From assembly GCF_017948245.1 (NCBI RefSeq), contig NZ_CP072868.1, positions 310,001 to 374,000 of the forward strand: a stretch of 64,000 nt of DNA, read 5' to 3'. The translations under genes and the position numbers were made by a program. This stretch comes from Rhizobium sp. NLR16a. Lineage in GTDB: Bacteria; Pseudomonadota; Alphaproteobacteria; Rhizobiales; Rhizobiaceae. Positions 1 through 8,953 of this stretch are shown here, one piece after another. The notes under the pieces are model-generated. The model was not told the origin of the DNA. It did no database searches and was given only the letters and a program-made list of their open reading frames with translations. Position 1 is the first letter of the stretch. Every line of letters begins with the position of its first letter.

Positions 1-36
1 CGGCTTGCAGCCACGTTAAAAAAGTCGCTAAAGGGC
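1..36 (+). promoter_or_regulatory. SAM-II riboswitch, 3' part only (cut by window edge)
   Basis: The first bases resemble the 3' half of the alphaproteobacterial SAM-II (metA-type) riboswitch: a GCTTGCAGCCACG segment, an A-rich stretch, then the pseudoknot-forming GTCGCTAAAGGG. The 5' half lies outside the window. SAM-II elements normally sit in front of methionine genes in Rhizobiales, and metA begins 64 bases downstream. The match is from memory of the consensus, not a covariance-model search. Confidence 0.75.
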
Positions 37-45
37 CGCGTGCGG

Positions 46-83
46 ACCGGTAGCGATTTTTTCGCCGCCGGTTTTTTATTTTT
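46..83 (+). terminator. Possible attenuator hairpin between riboswitch and metA
   Basis: Arms ACCGG (46-50) and CCGGT (68-72), with inner pairs GCG/CGC and a T-rich loop, are followed at once by TTTTTATTTTT. This has the shape of an intrinsic terminator lying after the riboswitch and before the metA start. It suggests transcriptional attenuation by SAM, though a two-base internal mismatch weakens the stem. Confidence 0.5.
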
Positions 84-99
84 GATCGAGTTGACCGCA

Positions 100-1023
100 A
101 TGCCCATCAAGATCCCCGATACGCTGCCCGCCTTCGAAACCCTGGTTCAGGAAGGCGTGCGGGTGCTGACCGAGACGATGGCGATCCGTCAGGATATAAG
201 ACCGTTGCAGATCGGCCTGCTCAACCTGATGCCGAACAAGATCAAGACCGAACTGCAGATGGCCCGTCTCGTCGGCGCTTCGCCGCTGCAGGTGGAGCTG
301 TCACTCATCCGCATCGGCGGCCACAAGGCAAAGAACACATCCGAAGATCACCTGCTCGCCTTCTACCAGACCTGGGAAGAGGTGAAGCAGCGCAAGTTCG
401 ACGGCTTCATCATCACCGGAGCCCCGATCGAGCTCCTCCCCTATGAGGACGTTACCTATTGGGCAGAAATGCAGGAGATCTTCAATTGGACGGAGACCAA
501 CGTCCATTCGACGATGAACGTCTGCTGGGGCGCGATGGCGGCGATCTATCACTTCCACGGCGTTCCGAAATACGAGCTGAAGGAAAAGGCCTTCGGCGTC
601 TACCGGCACCGGAACCTGAAGCCTTCCTCCATCTATCTGAACGGCTTTTCCGACAACTTCGAGGTGCCGGTGTCGCGCTGGACCGAGGTGCGCCGCGCCG
701 ACATCGAGAAATGCGAAAGCCTGGAAATTCTGATGGAATCGAGCGAGATGGGCGTCTGCCTCGTGCATGAGAAAAGGGGCCGGCGGCTCTACATGTTCAA
801 TCATGTCGAATATGATTCCACCTCACTTTCGGACGAGTATTTCCGCGATGTGGATGCCGGCGTGCCGATCAAGATGCCGCACAATTACTTCCCGCATAAT
901 GATCCGGCACTTGCGCCTCAGAACCGCTGGCGCAGCCACGCGCACCTCTTGTTCGGCAACTGGATCAACGAGATTTACCAGACGACGCCCTATGACGTCG
1001 AAGAGATCGGCATGGATCTTTAA
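100..1023 (+). CDS. metA: Homoserine O-acetyltransferase (MetA family)
   Basis: Cytoplasmic enzyme that acylates L-homoserine, the first committed step of methionine synthesis. The 307-residue protein has MetA-family catalytic residues at the standard positions: Cys142 in NVCWGAM, and His235 and Glu237 in NHVEYD. Residue 111, in TGAPIE, is Glu. In the MetA family Glu111 goes with acetyl-CoA use and Gly111, as in E. coli, with succinyl-CoA, so I predict an acetyltransferase despite the common succinyltransferase label. The frame is open 60 bases further upstream, but that extension overlaps the terminator-like hairpin, so ATG before [11 protein letters not shown] is preferred. Probably controlled by the SAM-II element just upstream. 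Confidence 0.95.
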   Translation: MPIKIPDTLPAFETLVQEGVRVLTETMAIRQDIRPLQIGLLNLMPNKIKTELQMARLVGASPLQVELSLIRIGGHKAKNTSEDHLLAFYQTWEEVKQRKFDGFIITGAPIELLPYEDVTYWAEMQEIFNWTETNVHSTMNVCWGAMAAIYHFHGVPKYELKEKAFGVYRHRNLKPSSIYLNGFSDNFEVPVSRWTEVRRADIEKCESLEILMESSEMGVCLVHEKRGRRLYMFNHVEYDSTSLSDEYFRDVDAGVPIKMPHNYFPHNDPALAPQNRWRSHAHLLFGNWINEIYQTTPYDVEEIGMDL

Positions 1024-1073
1024 TGGAATTTCTTTCTGACCTGCCTGGTTGCGGTTTGGAACAAATGCGGGCA

Positions 1074-1090
1074 GGTTCCGGTCCGGAACC
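1074..1090. repeat. Perfect 8-bp inverted repeat upstream of galM
   Basis: GGTTCCGG-T-CCGGAACC is a perfect dyad with a one-base centre in the 118-base metA-galM gap, 51 bases before the galM start. It could be an operator or an RNA stem. There is no T-run after it, so it is not a clear terminator. Confidence 0.4.
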
Positions 1091-1141
1091 CTATAGCGCT
1101 GCGCGTTTTTATCGGACGCGCAAAGGAACGGACAGTCGATC

Positions 1142-2164
1142 ATGTCGGATAAGTTGGAGCGGGAAGTTTTTGGGCAGACGAAGGCGGGCGAGACCGTCTA
1201 TCGCGTCGTCATCAGGGGCGGCGGCCTAACGGCCAAGATCATCACCTGGGGTGCGGTCATCCAGGATCTGCGCCTTGAGGGTCATGAGGCGCCGCTGCAA
1301 CTCGGCTTCGAGGATTTCGACAGCTATCCTCTCTACTCGGCCTATTTCGGCGCGACGCCCGGCCGCTGCGCCAACCGTGTCGGCGGCGGCGCCTTTACGC
1401 TCGACGGCAAGGACTATCAGCTCGAGCCGAATGAAAACGGCGTCACACATCTGCACGGCGGCAGCGACAATATCGGCAAGCGCAACTGGACGATCGTCGA
1501 GCATGCGGTCGACCGCCTGGTGATGAAGATCGTCGATCCGGACGGCCGTGCCGGTTATCCCGGCAACTGCACCATTCAGGCGACGTTCCGGGTGCACGGC
1601 AATGGTGAACTGTCGATCACCTATGAATCGACCAGCGATCAGCCGACGCTCGCCAATGTCTGCCAGCACGCCTATTTCAATCTCGACGGCCGCGATGATG
1701 CACTGGGCCACGACATCATGATCGCCGCCGATCACTATCTGCCGACCGACGAGAAGCAGGTGCCGACCGGCGAAATCCGGCCCGTTGCCGGAACCGAATT
1801 CGATTTCCGCGAGATGGCCCCGATGAAGCGTTTCGTCGGCAGTGAACAGGTATTGTACGACCACAATTTCTGCCTGTCCCGCGAACGCACCGCCAAGCGG
1901 ACCGTGGCACTCGCCCGCAGCCTCTATTCCGGCGTGTCGCTGGAAGTGCGCAGCACCGAGCCGGGCGTACAGTTCTATGCCGGCTTCAAGCTCAACACTG
2001 GGGCTCCCGGCCTCGGCGGGCGCAAATATGGTCCGTTCGCCGGCTTCTGCCTGGAGACACAGATCTGGCCGGATGCGATCAACCATGAGGGCTTCCCGAA
2101 TGCGGTCCTGCGTCCAGGCGAAGTGCTACGCCAGGAAACGGACTACATCTTCACCAAGAGCTGA
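1142..2164 (+). CDS. galM: Aldose 1-epimerase (galactose mutarotase)
   Basis: Interconverts the alpha and beta anomers of aldohexoses in the cytoplasm, feeding sugar catabolism. The 340-residue product has the family layout: the GATPGRCANRV segment near residue 75, HLHGGSDNIGKRNW near 103-116, the NVCQHAYFNLDG segment that carries the catalytic histidine, and a C-terminal FCLETQIWPDAINH motif with the catalytic glutamate. Length is normal for the family. It stands alone: metA is 118 bases upstream and a dispersed repeat starts just after its stop. Sugar specificity cannot be read from sequence. Confidence 0.9.
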   Translation: MSDKLEREVFGQTKAGETVYRVVIRGGGLTAKIITWGAVIQDLRLEGHEAPLQLGFEDFDSYPLYSAYFGATPGRCANRVGGGAFTLDGKDYQLEPNENGVTHLHGGSDNIGKRNWTIVEHAVDRLVMKIVDPDGRAGYPGNCTIQATFRVHGNGELSITYESTSDQPTLANVCQHAYFNLDGRDDALGHDIMIAADHYLPTDEKQVPTGEIRPVAGTEFDFREMAPMKRFVGSEQVLYDHNFCLSRERTAKRTVALARSLYSGVSLEVRSTEPGVQFYAGFKLNTGAPGLGGRKYGPFAGFCLETQIWPDAINHEGFPNAVLRPGEVLRQETDYIFTKS

Positions 2165-2170
2165 AGCGTT

Positions 2171-2273
2171 CTAAAGCGCGTCACGATCTTTCAGATTCGC
2201 TCCTCGCGCTTTAGGTTTTTGTTTACGCAAGTCGGTATCGCAAAACCGCCGCACACGTTTGCGCGGACATGCT
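2171..2273 (+). repeat. Dispersed palindromic intergenic repeat, copy 1
   Basis: About 103 bases that recur in inverted orientation at 21065-21166, sharing blocks such as GATCTTTCAGATTCGCTCC and ATCGCAAAACCGC. The left part is itself palindromic (AAAGCGCG at 2173-2180, CGCGCTTT at 2205-2212). It looks like the mosaic intergenic repeats (RIME-like) of Rhizobium. It fills the gap between galM and the next operon, so it may give a 3' stem to galM mRNA. Confidence 0.7.
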
Positions 2274-2370
2274 CTGAGACGTACGGCTGTCAAATTTGAC
2301 CGTTATTGAACCCTCTTCGGATTGCCGGAGAGGGTTTTTCTTCTGCCCCTCAGATTCAGGCTTGCCGATT

Positions 2371-2410
2371 GGTTCTATATAGGTTCTATTGTGTGTCCAT
2401 GGATAGAACC
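2371..2410 (+). promoter_or_regulatory. Candidate operator of the amino-sugar GntR regulator
   Basis: The 8-mer GGTTCTAT occurs twice in direct orientation (2371-2378 and 2382-2389) and once inverted (ATAGAACC, 2403-2410) across the start codon at 2399. Repeated half-sites over a regulator's own start fit autorepression by a GntR dimer. No binding data are implied. Confidence 0.55.
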
Positions 2411-3175
2411 AGTCTAGTAGCTGAACTCAATAGACGCAGCCTGCGCGACGACGCGCTGACCGGCCCACTCTACAAGCGGCTGGCGCAGGTGCTGACCAGC
2501 CTCATTCAGGAAGGCTTGCTGAAGCCCGGCACGGCGCTGCCGGGCGAGCGTGACCTTGCCGAGGCTCTCAAGCTCGGCCGCGTCACCGTGCGCACCGCCT
2601 ATCGCGACCTCATGGCGGCGGGCGCATTGGAATCGCGCCACGGAAGCGGTACTTTCGTATCGAGCAAGGTCGAGCGCATGGAACAGTCGCTCTGGCGGCT
2701 TTCCTCCTTCTCCGCCGATATGCGTTCGCGCGGCCGGTTGCCGGCCGCGCGGATATTGTCGCGAGAGATCAACACGCCGTCGCCGGAAGAATCCTTCCTG
2801 CTCGGCCTCGGCGGCGACGAGCCGGTGCTGAGGCTCGACCGGCTGCGCCTCGCTGACGGCTTGCCGCTGGCGATCGAACGCGCCGTCGTGCCGGTCAAGT
2901 TTCTGGGGAAGAATGCCGGCGGCGAAGGATCGCTCTACGACGCGCTGGCGGCGAATGGCCATCGGCCGGTGCGCGCGCTGCAGCGGTTGACCGCCGTCAC
3001 GCTCGATGCATCCTATGCTGCGATGCTGAACGTCAAGGCAGGCGCGCCGGCGCTTCTTATCGAACGTGTCTCGCGCCTGGAAGACCAGCGCGTCGTCGAA
3101 TACACCCGCTCGCATTATCGCGGCGATGCCTATGACTTCGTTGCCGAATTGAGAATTGGAGATGACCATGAGTGA
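2399..3175 (+). CDS. GntR/HutC-family transcriptional regulator of amino-sugar genes
   Basis: A 258-residue regulator: N-terminal winged-helix GntR domain (about residues 15-85, with the GERDLAEALKLGRVTVRTAYRDL recognition region) followed by a UTRA effector domain (about 100-250). HutC-type GntR proteins with this layout, such as NagR and DasR, sense phosphorylated sugars. It is the first gene of a run with a GlmS-like deaminase and nagA, so glucosamine-6-phosphate or N-acetylglucosamine-6-phosphate is the likely ligand (inference). The frame is open upstream to 2306, but ATG at 2399 gives the family's normal N-terminus and lies inside the candidate operator. Its stop overlaps the next gene. 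Confidence 0.85.
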   Translation: MDRTSLVAELNRRSLRDDALTGPLYKRLAQVLTSLIQEGLLKPGTALPGERDLAEALKLGRVTVRTAYRDLMAAGALESRHGSGTFVSSKVERMEQSLWRLSSFSADMRSRGRLPAARILSREINTPSPEESFLLGLGGDEPVLRLDRLRLADGLPLAIERAVVPVKFLGKNAGGEGSLYDALAANGHRPVRALQRLTAVTLDASYAAMLNVKAGAPALLIERVSRLEDQRVVEYTRSHYRGDAYDFVAELRIGDDHE

Positions 3176-4199
3176 GAACCAGTCGCTGATGCTGCAGGAA
3201 GCAGGCGAATCACCCGAAGTGGTGGCCACGCTTCTCGAAAAGGAAAAGCCGGTCTTTGCCGAGATCGCCCGTCTGTTTTCGTCCGCCCGTCCGAGCGTGG
3301 TGACGACGGCCGCGCGCGGCTCCTCGGACCATGCCGCCACCTTCTTCAAATATCTCTTTGAGATCACCTGCGGCGTCCCAGTCGCCTCGGTCGGCCCGTC
3401 GATCGCTTCCGTCTATGGTGCTGCCCTCCACCTGCAGGGCGGCGTGCATTTCACCGTCTCGCAGTCGGGCGCCAGCCCCGACATCGTCGCCCTGCAGGAG
3501 GCCGCGAAGAAGGGGGGCGCAACGACGATCGCCGTCGTCAACGTCACCGACAGCCCGCTTGCCAGGCAGGCGGATATCGTTCTCGGCCTCAACGCCGGCG
3601 CGGAAAAGAGTGTGGCGGCGACGAAATCCTTCATCGCCTCCGTCGCCGCGCTCACCGGGGTGACGGCTGCGATCGGCGGCGCGTCCGACCTGCAGGCAGC
3701 GCTGGAAAAACTGCCGGAGGCGCTTTCGGCGACCGCCGGGATCGACACGGCGGCGGCCGAGGAGGTGCTGCTCCATGCGACCTCGCTCTATACGGCCGGC
3801 CGCGGCCCGGCCTTCGCGATCGCGCTCGAAGCGGCGTTGAAGGCCAAGGAAACCTCGGGCCTGCACGCCGAGGCCTTTTCGCTGGCTGAACTGATGCATG
3901 GCCCGATGCGCCTGGTGCAGCCGGGCTTTCCAATCGTCGCCTTCGCGCCCGACGATGCTGCTTTGGCCAATAACGGCAAGGCGCTGGAGCGCCTGCAGAA
4001 GCTTGGCGCCACCACCGTCGGCTTCTCCACGCAGCCGCTCTCCGGCATCAATCTGCGCGTGCCGACGACGGGCAACGGTCTCGTCGATCCGCTGGTGTCG
4101 CTGCTCGTCTATTACCGACTGATCGAATCGGTGACGCGCCGCAAGGGCTTCGACCCCGACCGGCCGGCCAACCTGCTCAAGGTGACGGAGACGGTCTGA
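3168..4199 (+). CDS. SIS-domain glucosamine-6-phosphate deaminase, GlmS-like (NagB-II type)
   Basis: A 343-residue protein made of two SIS domains, equivalent to the isomerase half of GlmS without the glutaminase half. Recognisable elements are TTAARGSSDHAATFFKY, SQSGASPDI (sugar-phosphate binding) and the ALKAKETSGLHAEAFSLAELMHGP segment that matches the GlmS catalytic region. Such free-standing proteins act as NagB-II deaminases, turning glucosamine-6-phosphate into fructose-6-phosphate and ammonia. A TTG at 3156 could extend it, but ATG at 3168 has GGAG six bases upstream and overlaps the gntR stop by eight bases. It is coupled to nagA by TGATG. Confidence 0.85.
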   Translation: MSENQSLMLQEAGESPEVVATLLEKEKPVFAEIARLFSSARPSVVTTAARGSSDHAATFFKYLFEITCGVPVASVGPSIASVYGAALHLQGGVHFTVSQSGASPDIVALQEAAKKGGATTIAVVNVTDSPLARQADIVLGLNAGAEKSVAATKSFIASVAALTGVTAAIGGASDLQAALEKLPEALSATAGIDTAAAEEVLLHATSLYTAGRGPAFAIALEAALKAKETSGLHAEAFSLAELMHGPMRLVQPGFPIVAFAPDDAALANNGKALERLQKLGATTVGFSTQPLSGINLRVPTTGNGLVDPLVSLLVYYRLIESVTRRKGFDPDRPANLLKVTETV

Positions 4200-5350
4200 T
4201 GGGACGCAAGATCTTCGTCGGCGCCCGGATCTTCGACGGCGAGCGCTTCCATGACGACAAGGCACTCGTCCTTGCCGACGGCCGCGTCGAAGCGATCGTC
4301 GCGAGAAACGACCTGCCCGATGGCGAGATGGTCGCTCTTGAGGGCGGCGTCCTGTCGGCCGGCTTCATCGATGCGCAGGTCAATGGCGGCGGCGGCCGAA
4401 TGCTGAACGACGAGCCGTCCCCGGCGTCGATGGAGATCATCGCCGGCGGGCATCGGCCTTATGGCACGACGTCGCTGCTGCCGACCTTGATCACCGATAC
4501 ATCGGAGGCGACCAATGCCGCCATCGAGGCGGCGAAGGAGGCTGTGAAAAAGAACCGCGGCGTCGCCGGTCTGCATCTCGAGGGCCCGCATCTGGCACCG
4601 GCCCGCAAGGGTGCGCATCTGGCCGAGTTGATGCGGCCGGTGGAGGACCGCGACGTCAAGGCCTTCATCCGGGCACGTGAGTCGATCGGCACGCTGCTCG
4701 TCACCATCGCAGCCGAGCAGGTGACGGTCGCCCAGGTGCGCGAGCTTGCGGAAGCCGGCGTCACCGTCAGCATCGGCCATTCCGATTGTTCGAGCGAGGC
4801 GGCGGAGGAACGTTTCGATGCCGGAGCGCGCGGGGTCACGCATCTCTTCAACGCCATGAGCCAAATGGGACACCGTGCTCCCGGCCTCGTCGGCGCGGCC
4901 ATCGATCATCCCGCGACCTGGTGCGGCATTATTGCCGACGGCCATCACGTCGATCCGAAGGCGCTGCGCACGGCGTTGCGTGCCAAGCGCGGCGAAGGCA
5001 GGTTGTTCTTCGTCACCGACGCGATGTCGCTTGTCGGCTCGCAGCAGGACGCATTCACGCTGAACGGACGCACTGTCCGGCGCGAAAGGGGCGGCTTCTG
5101 CTCGAAGTTGGTGCTTTCCGATGGTACGCTGGCAGGCTCCGACGTCGACATGATTTCGGCAATCCGCTACGGCATCACCTATCTCGACCTGGCGCTCGCC
5201 GAGGCGCTGCGCATGGCGACCCTCTATCCCGCCCGTTTCCTGAGACTTGCCGATCGCGGCCATCTTTCACCGGGCGCGCGTGCCGATCTCGTGCACCTCA
5301 CCGATACGCTCACCGTCGCCGCCACCTGGCTTGCCGGCGAAGTTGCATGA
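4199..5350 (+). CDS. nagA: N-acetylglucosamine-6-phosphate deacetylase
   Basis: Amidohydrolase-superfamily enzyme that removes acetate from GlcNAc-6-phosphate and hands glucosamine-6-phosphate to the deaminase encoded just upstream. The 383 residues carry the NagA metal and catalytic motifs: HLEGPHL, the SIGHSDC histidine, THLFNAM, and the FVTDAMS aspartate that acts as general acid/base. Its ATG overlaps the previous stop by one base, so the two are translationally coupled. The cluster has no sugar transporter, so substrate may come from cell-wall recycling or a transporter elsewhere. Confidence 0.93.
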   Translation: MGRKIFVGARIFDGERFHDDKALVLADGRVEAIVARNDLPDGEMVALEGGVLSAGFIDAQVNGGGGRMLNDEPSPASMEIIAGGHRPYGTTSLLPTLITDTSEATNAAIEAAKEAVKKNRGVAGLHLEGPHLAPARKGAHLAELMRPVEDRDVKAFIRARESIGTLLVTIAAEQVTVAQVRELAEAGVTVSIGHSDCSSEAAEERFDAGARGVTHLFNAMSQMGHRAPGLVGAAIDHPATWCGIIADGHHVDPKALRTALRAKRGEGRLFFVTDAMSLVGSQQDAFTLNGRTVRRERGGFCSKLVLSDGTLAGSDVDMISAIRYGITYLDLALAEALRMATLYPARFLRLADRGHLSPGARADLVHLTDTLTVAATWLAGEVA

Positions 5351-5367
5351 ATTCAAGGAGAAGTAGG

Positions 5368-6096
5368 ATGACCGACATTACCGATGCCTATTTCTCCAAC
5401 CTTATCGGCCGGCTGGAAGAGCTGAAGCAGACGCTTGCCGAGCCGATGGCACAGGCTGCGGCGGTCATTCTCGATGCCGCCCGCGGCGACAAACGTGTCT
5501 ATGTCTTCGGCACCGGCCATTCGCATATGCTGGCGGAAGAGGTGCACTATCGTGCCGGCGGACTCGCCTTCACCGTGCCGGTGCTCGTCGGCTCGGCGAT
5601 GCTGCACGAGGGGGCGGTCATCAGTTCGGTCTATGAGCGCACACAGGGTCTGGTGCGGCCGATGCTGGAGCGTTACGGCATGCAGCCGGGCGACGTCATT
5701 ATCATCGCTTCCAATTCGGGGGTGAACGCCGCGCCGATCGAGGCCGCCGATTATGCGCGCGAAATCGGCGCAAAGGTGATCGCCATCACCTCGATCGCCT
5801 ATTCCTCGGCCATCGCCAATGGCCGCCGCCGGCTCGCCGACGTCGCCGACGTGGTGCTCGACAACGGATTGCCGCCGGGTGACGCTGTCGTCGATCTCGA
5901 AGGAACGGGACTTAGGGTCGGACCGGTCTCGACGGCGGTCGGTGTGACCATCATCAACGCGATCTTTGCCGAAGTTGCCTCGGAGCTTGCGAAATCCGGC
6001 GATGCGCCGGTCTATCTCAGCGCCAACATGCCGGGCGCGGCCGAGATCAACCAGAAGCTCGTCAAGAAATACCGGCCGCGCAACCCGCATCTCTGA
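5368..6096 (+). CDS. SIS-domain phosphosugar-binding protein (UPF0309 type)
   Basis: A 242-residue single-SIS protein of the UPF0309 type, marked by [22 protein letters not shown] and [10 protein letters not shown]. Family members bind phosphosugars; the reaction is not settled. It closes the gntR-deaminase-nagA operon, 17 bases after nagA. A fused upstream reading frame exists, but ATG at 5368 has AAGGAG seven bases upstream and gives the normal family N-terminus. A role as second isomerase or N-acetylmuramate/GlcNAc-phosphate handler is inferred from position only. Confidence 0.8.
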   Translation: MTDITDAYFSNLIGRLEELKQTLAEPMAQAAAVILDAARGDKRVYVFGTGHSHMLAEEVHYRAGGLAFTVPVLVGSAMLHEGAVISSVYERTQGLVRPMLERYGMQPGDVIIIASNSGVNAAPIEAADYAREIGAKVIAITSIAYSSAIANGRRRLADVADVVLDNGLPPGDAVVDLEGTGLRVGPVSTAVGVTIINAIFAEVASELAKSGDAPVYLSANMPGAAEINQKLVKKYRPRNPHL

Positions 6097-6143
6097 GAGG
6101 ATAAAGGAGCCTGCTGCTGTCGCAGGCACGGTTCGTGAGGCGA

Positions 6144-7340
6144 TCAAGTGGCGAGGATTGAGCTGACCATACGGGCCGTCCGCGGTGCCAGCGTCAAGCC
6201 GATATGCCCGTGTCCAAAAGCAAACACGACGTCCCTTCCTCCTCTTGAAGGCCGAATGACGGGAACGGAATCGGGCATGGAAGGGCGAAAGCCCATCCAG
6301 CTCCGGCTTGGTTCACCAAGTGTCGGGAAAATCCTGCGGGCGTTTGCCAATAACACTTCGAGGCGCCTTGGGTTCGAAGGCGCGGTGAGACCTCCGAGTT
6401 CCACGGTGCCGGCGACGCGCAGCCGGCCACGCATCGGGCAAAAGTAAAATCCATGATGCGTCGGGCACACCGGTCTTTCCACCGGCGGTGTTTCCATATC
6501 GAATTCCAGATGATAGCCGCGCTCGGTGTCCAGGGGGACCCGCTCTCCGAGCTGCAGAGCCAGGCCGCGGGAATGAGCGCCGGCAGCGATCACCGCGGCT
6601 CGGGCGTGAATGCTGTGGGCTGGAGCCATCATCCTCACTCCGTTCCGCTCGCGCGAAATAGCCGTCACGGAGTCCCGTACGAACTCGACGCCCGCTTGTC
6701 TGGCGGCGGCGTCCATCACGCTCATGAGTTCGCCGGGATCGGTGAAGTTTATCGCTTTCGGAAAGAAAAGCCCTCCGCCATGGGCCTGCGGCAGTCGAGG
6801 CTCCAGGCTTTGCACCTCGCCGGGAGTGAGGAGTTGCTGCGCGATCCCGTAATTTCGGCGAAGCCTGACATCCGAAGCGGCCGCCTTGAAGGCCTCGGGC
6901 GTCTGGTAGAGGTAGAGGCATCCCTTCGCCCTCAGGAGATCGGATGCGCCGATCTCTGCTGCAAAGTCGAGCCATTCCGATGAAGCGTCGGATAGAAGGT
7001 CGGCGATGCGGCGCGTATTGTCTCTGTATCTGTGAGGGAGGGATTCGTAGGCAAAACGCATCAGCCATGGAAACAGCGTGGGCAATGCCGCCTTGCGAAT
7101 GGACAACGGGCTGTCTGAATTGAGAAGCAGCGAGGCCAGGTTTTTAAGGACAGCGGGCGTGCCGACGGGAATGATTGCATAGTCGGCGATCGTTCCTGCA
7201 TTGCCGTAGGACGCACCCGAACCGGGTTTGTTCGGTTCGATCAGGACGACATCGCGACCGTCGGCACGCAGCCGCAGAGCGGTTGTCACGCCGATCACGC
7301 CGCCGCCGATGACGGCGATATCTGTTGTTAGCTTGTTCAT
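6144..7340 (-). CDS. FAD-dependent D-amino-acid dehydrogenase/oxidase (DadA family)
   Basis: A 398-residue flavoprotein of the glycine/D-amino-acid oxidase fold. The N-terminus has the dinucleotide-binding IGGGVIGVTTALRL motif, and the C-terminus the FGHGHIGLTLAP segment that closes over FAD. It is the last gene of an operon with an amino-acid ABC transporter (56 bases after the ATPase gene), so it probably oxidises the imported compound, for instance a D-amino acid or an N-alkylated amino acid. Substrate cannot be read from sequence. Control is probably by the divergent FadR-type regulator. Confidence 0.8.
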   Translation of the reverse strand: MNKLTTDIAVIGGGVIGVTTALRLRADGRDVVLIEPNKPGSGASYGNAGTIADYAIIPVGTPAVLKNLASLLLNSDSPLSIRKAALPTLFPWLMRFAYESLPHRYRDNTRRIADLLSDASSEWLDFAAEIGASDLLRAKGCLYLYQTPEAFKAAASDVRLRRNYGIAQQLLTPGEVQSLEPRLPQAHGGGLFFPKAINFTDPGELMSVMDAAARQAGVEFVRDSVTAISRERNGVRMMAPAHSIHARAAVIAAGAHSRGLALQLGERVPLDTERGYHLEFDMETPPVERPVCPTHHGFYFCPMRGRLRVAGTVELGGLTAPSNPRRLEVLLANARRIFPTLGEPSRSWMGFRPSMPDSVPVIRPSRGGRDVVFAFGHGHIGLTLAPRTARMVSSILAT

Positions 7341-7396
7341 CAGATGTGGATTTATCTTTAGAGAAACGAGGCTTGGATGCCTGATCAGACCAAGAG

Positions 7397-8197
7397 CTAA
7401 CCTGGGGAAGCGTAACGCGCGACATAGGCAGCCGTGCGTGCTTCCCTTGGACGGTCAAACACATCTCCGGCGGTTCCCTGCTCGATGATAAGACCGCCAT
7501 CGATGAAGACGACCCAATCCGATACCTCCTTCGCAAAGGGCAGCTCGTGGGTGACCAGGATCATCGTCATGCCGTCAGCGGCCAGTTCGCGCATGACGCG
7601 GAGCACTTCGCCGGTGGATTCAGGATCGAGTGCCGACGTCGGCTCGTCGAACAGCAACACCGTTGGCTCCAGCGCCAGAGCGCGGGCAATCGCCACACGC
7701 TGCTGCTCGCCGCCCGACATCTGCTCCGGATAGGCCATCGCCCGTTTGGCAAGGCCTACTCTCGTCAGAAGTTTCACGGCCCGTTCCACGGCTTCTCTTT
7801 CGCCGCTCCCGGCTGCATGCATCTGAGCGAGAACGACGTTCTCCACGGCGCGCAGATGCGGGAACAGATTGAAGCGCTGAAACACCATGCCGACACGTTG
7901 CCGAAGCTTGGCAAGGTTGCGGCAGGCCACCTCGCCATCGGCAAAGATCGTCTCATCCCCGACGGTGATCGTTCCCTGATCGGGACGCTCAAGCAAATTG
8001 ACGCAGCGCATGAGGGTGGTCTTTCCTCCACCGCTCTGGCCAATGATGCTCACGATTTTGCCCGTGGGAACCTCGAGATCGACGCGGTCAAGCACCAGGC
8101 GCCCGTCGAAAGACTTGCGCAATCCGCTGATCTTGACGGCGGGTCGACCGGCCGGCTGATTTGACACAAAGGCAGATTTGGCAGCAGTGGTGGTCAT
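7397..8197 (-). CDS. Polar amino-acid ABC transporter, ATP-binding protein
   Basis: Cytoplasmic ATPase (266 residues) of a PAAT/HAAT-type importer. Walker A (GQSGGGKTT), Q-loop ([12 protein letters not shown]), signature ([15 protein letters not shown]), Walker B ([14 protein letters not shown]) and the H-loop histidine (LVTHEL) are all intact. Only three bases separate it from the permease gene upstream in the operon. The N-terminus carries about 25 extra residues before the usual start of the fold. Confidence 0.93.
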   Translation of the reverse strand: MTTTAAKSAFVSNQPAGRPAVKISGLRKSFDGRLVLDRVDLEVPTGKIVSIIGQSGGGKTTLMRCVNLLERPDQGTITVGDETIFADGEVACRNLAKLRQRVGMVFQRFNLFPHLRAVENVVLAQMHAAGSGEREAVERAVKLLTRVGLAKRAMAYPEQMSGGEQQRVAIARALALEPTVLLFDEPTSALDPESTGEVLRVMRELAADGMTMILVTHELPFAKEVSDWVVFIDGGLIIEQGTAGDVFDRPREARTAAYVARYASPG

Positions 8198-8200
8198 GGG

Positions 8201-8944
8201 TCAGACCTTTCCCTCGGCCAGAAAGGTCCTGGCTAATTTGAGCCGACGCCTTCTCGCCAATGACAATGGCACACCGGCATGGATCTTGCGCTCCAGCAGA
8301 AGCAGGCATTGGGACAGCGGGTAGCAGATGACGAAATAGAGTCCCGAGATCACCAGATACACTTCAAGCGCTCGGAATGTTTCCGAGGCTATCAACTGTG
8401 CCTGCGTCATCAACTCGGCAGCGGAGATCGTTACAAGCAGCGAGGTCGACTTGATCAGGTCGACGAACATCGTATTGGTGCCCGGGAGCGCCAGCCGCAC
8501 TGCTTGCGGCAGGACGACATGGCTGAAGGTTTTGCCGCGTCCCAGCCCGAGAGCTTGAGACGCCTCTTGCTGTCCTCGGTGTACGCCAGCGATAGCCGCC
8601 CGAAAGATCTCGGACAGGTAGGCGGCGTAGAAGAGCACCAGGCTCAACACTCCAGCCTCGAAAACCTCCAGCCTGATGCCTACGGAAGGCAGGCCGAAGT
8701 AAGTGAGGAAGATGATCGCCAGGAGCGGTACGTTTTTAAGAAGCTCGGTATAGAAGGCCGCGGGAACGCGGACGGTTCGCAGCCGGTTGAGTCTCATCAA
8801 CGCAAGGACAAGACCAAGGATCGTCGCGCCGATGAAGCTGGCCACGGTATAGCCGAGGGTCTTGAGCAGACCCCCGGCGATGTTTCCGACATAGTCATTC
8901 CAGGGAACCTGGAAGATATCGGTGAAGGATGACAACGCCGTCAT
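8201..8944 (-). CDS. Polar amino-acid ABC transporter, permease
   Basis: Inner-membrane permease of 247 residues in the HisM/GlnP family. Several hydrophobic segments flank the EAA loop (RGQQEASQALGLGRGKTFSHVVLPQAVR), which docks onto the ATPase. There is one permease gene only, so the channel is presumably a homodimer. It lies between the binding-protein and ATPase genes with gaps of under ten bases. Confidence 0.9.
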   Translation of the reverse strand: MTALSSFTDIFQVPWNDYVGNIAGGLLKTLGYTVASFIGATILGLVLALMRLNRLRTVRVPAAFYTELLKNVPLLAIIFLTYFGLPSVGIRLEVFEAGVLSLVLFYAAYLSEIFRAAIAGVHRGQQEASQALGLGRGKTFSHVVLPQAVRLALPGTNTMFVDLIKSTSLLVTISAAELMTQAQLIASETFRALEVYLVISGLYFVICYPLSQCLLLLERKIHAGVPLSLARRRRLKLARTFLAEGKV

Positions 8945-8953
8945 GCTTCGATC

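Noticed and set aside
4786..5367. N-terminal extension of the UPF0309 SIS protein across nagA
   Set aside because: Out-of-frame reading of nagA; a good ribosome-binding site and ATG follow nagA.
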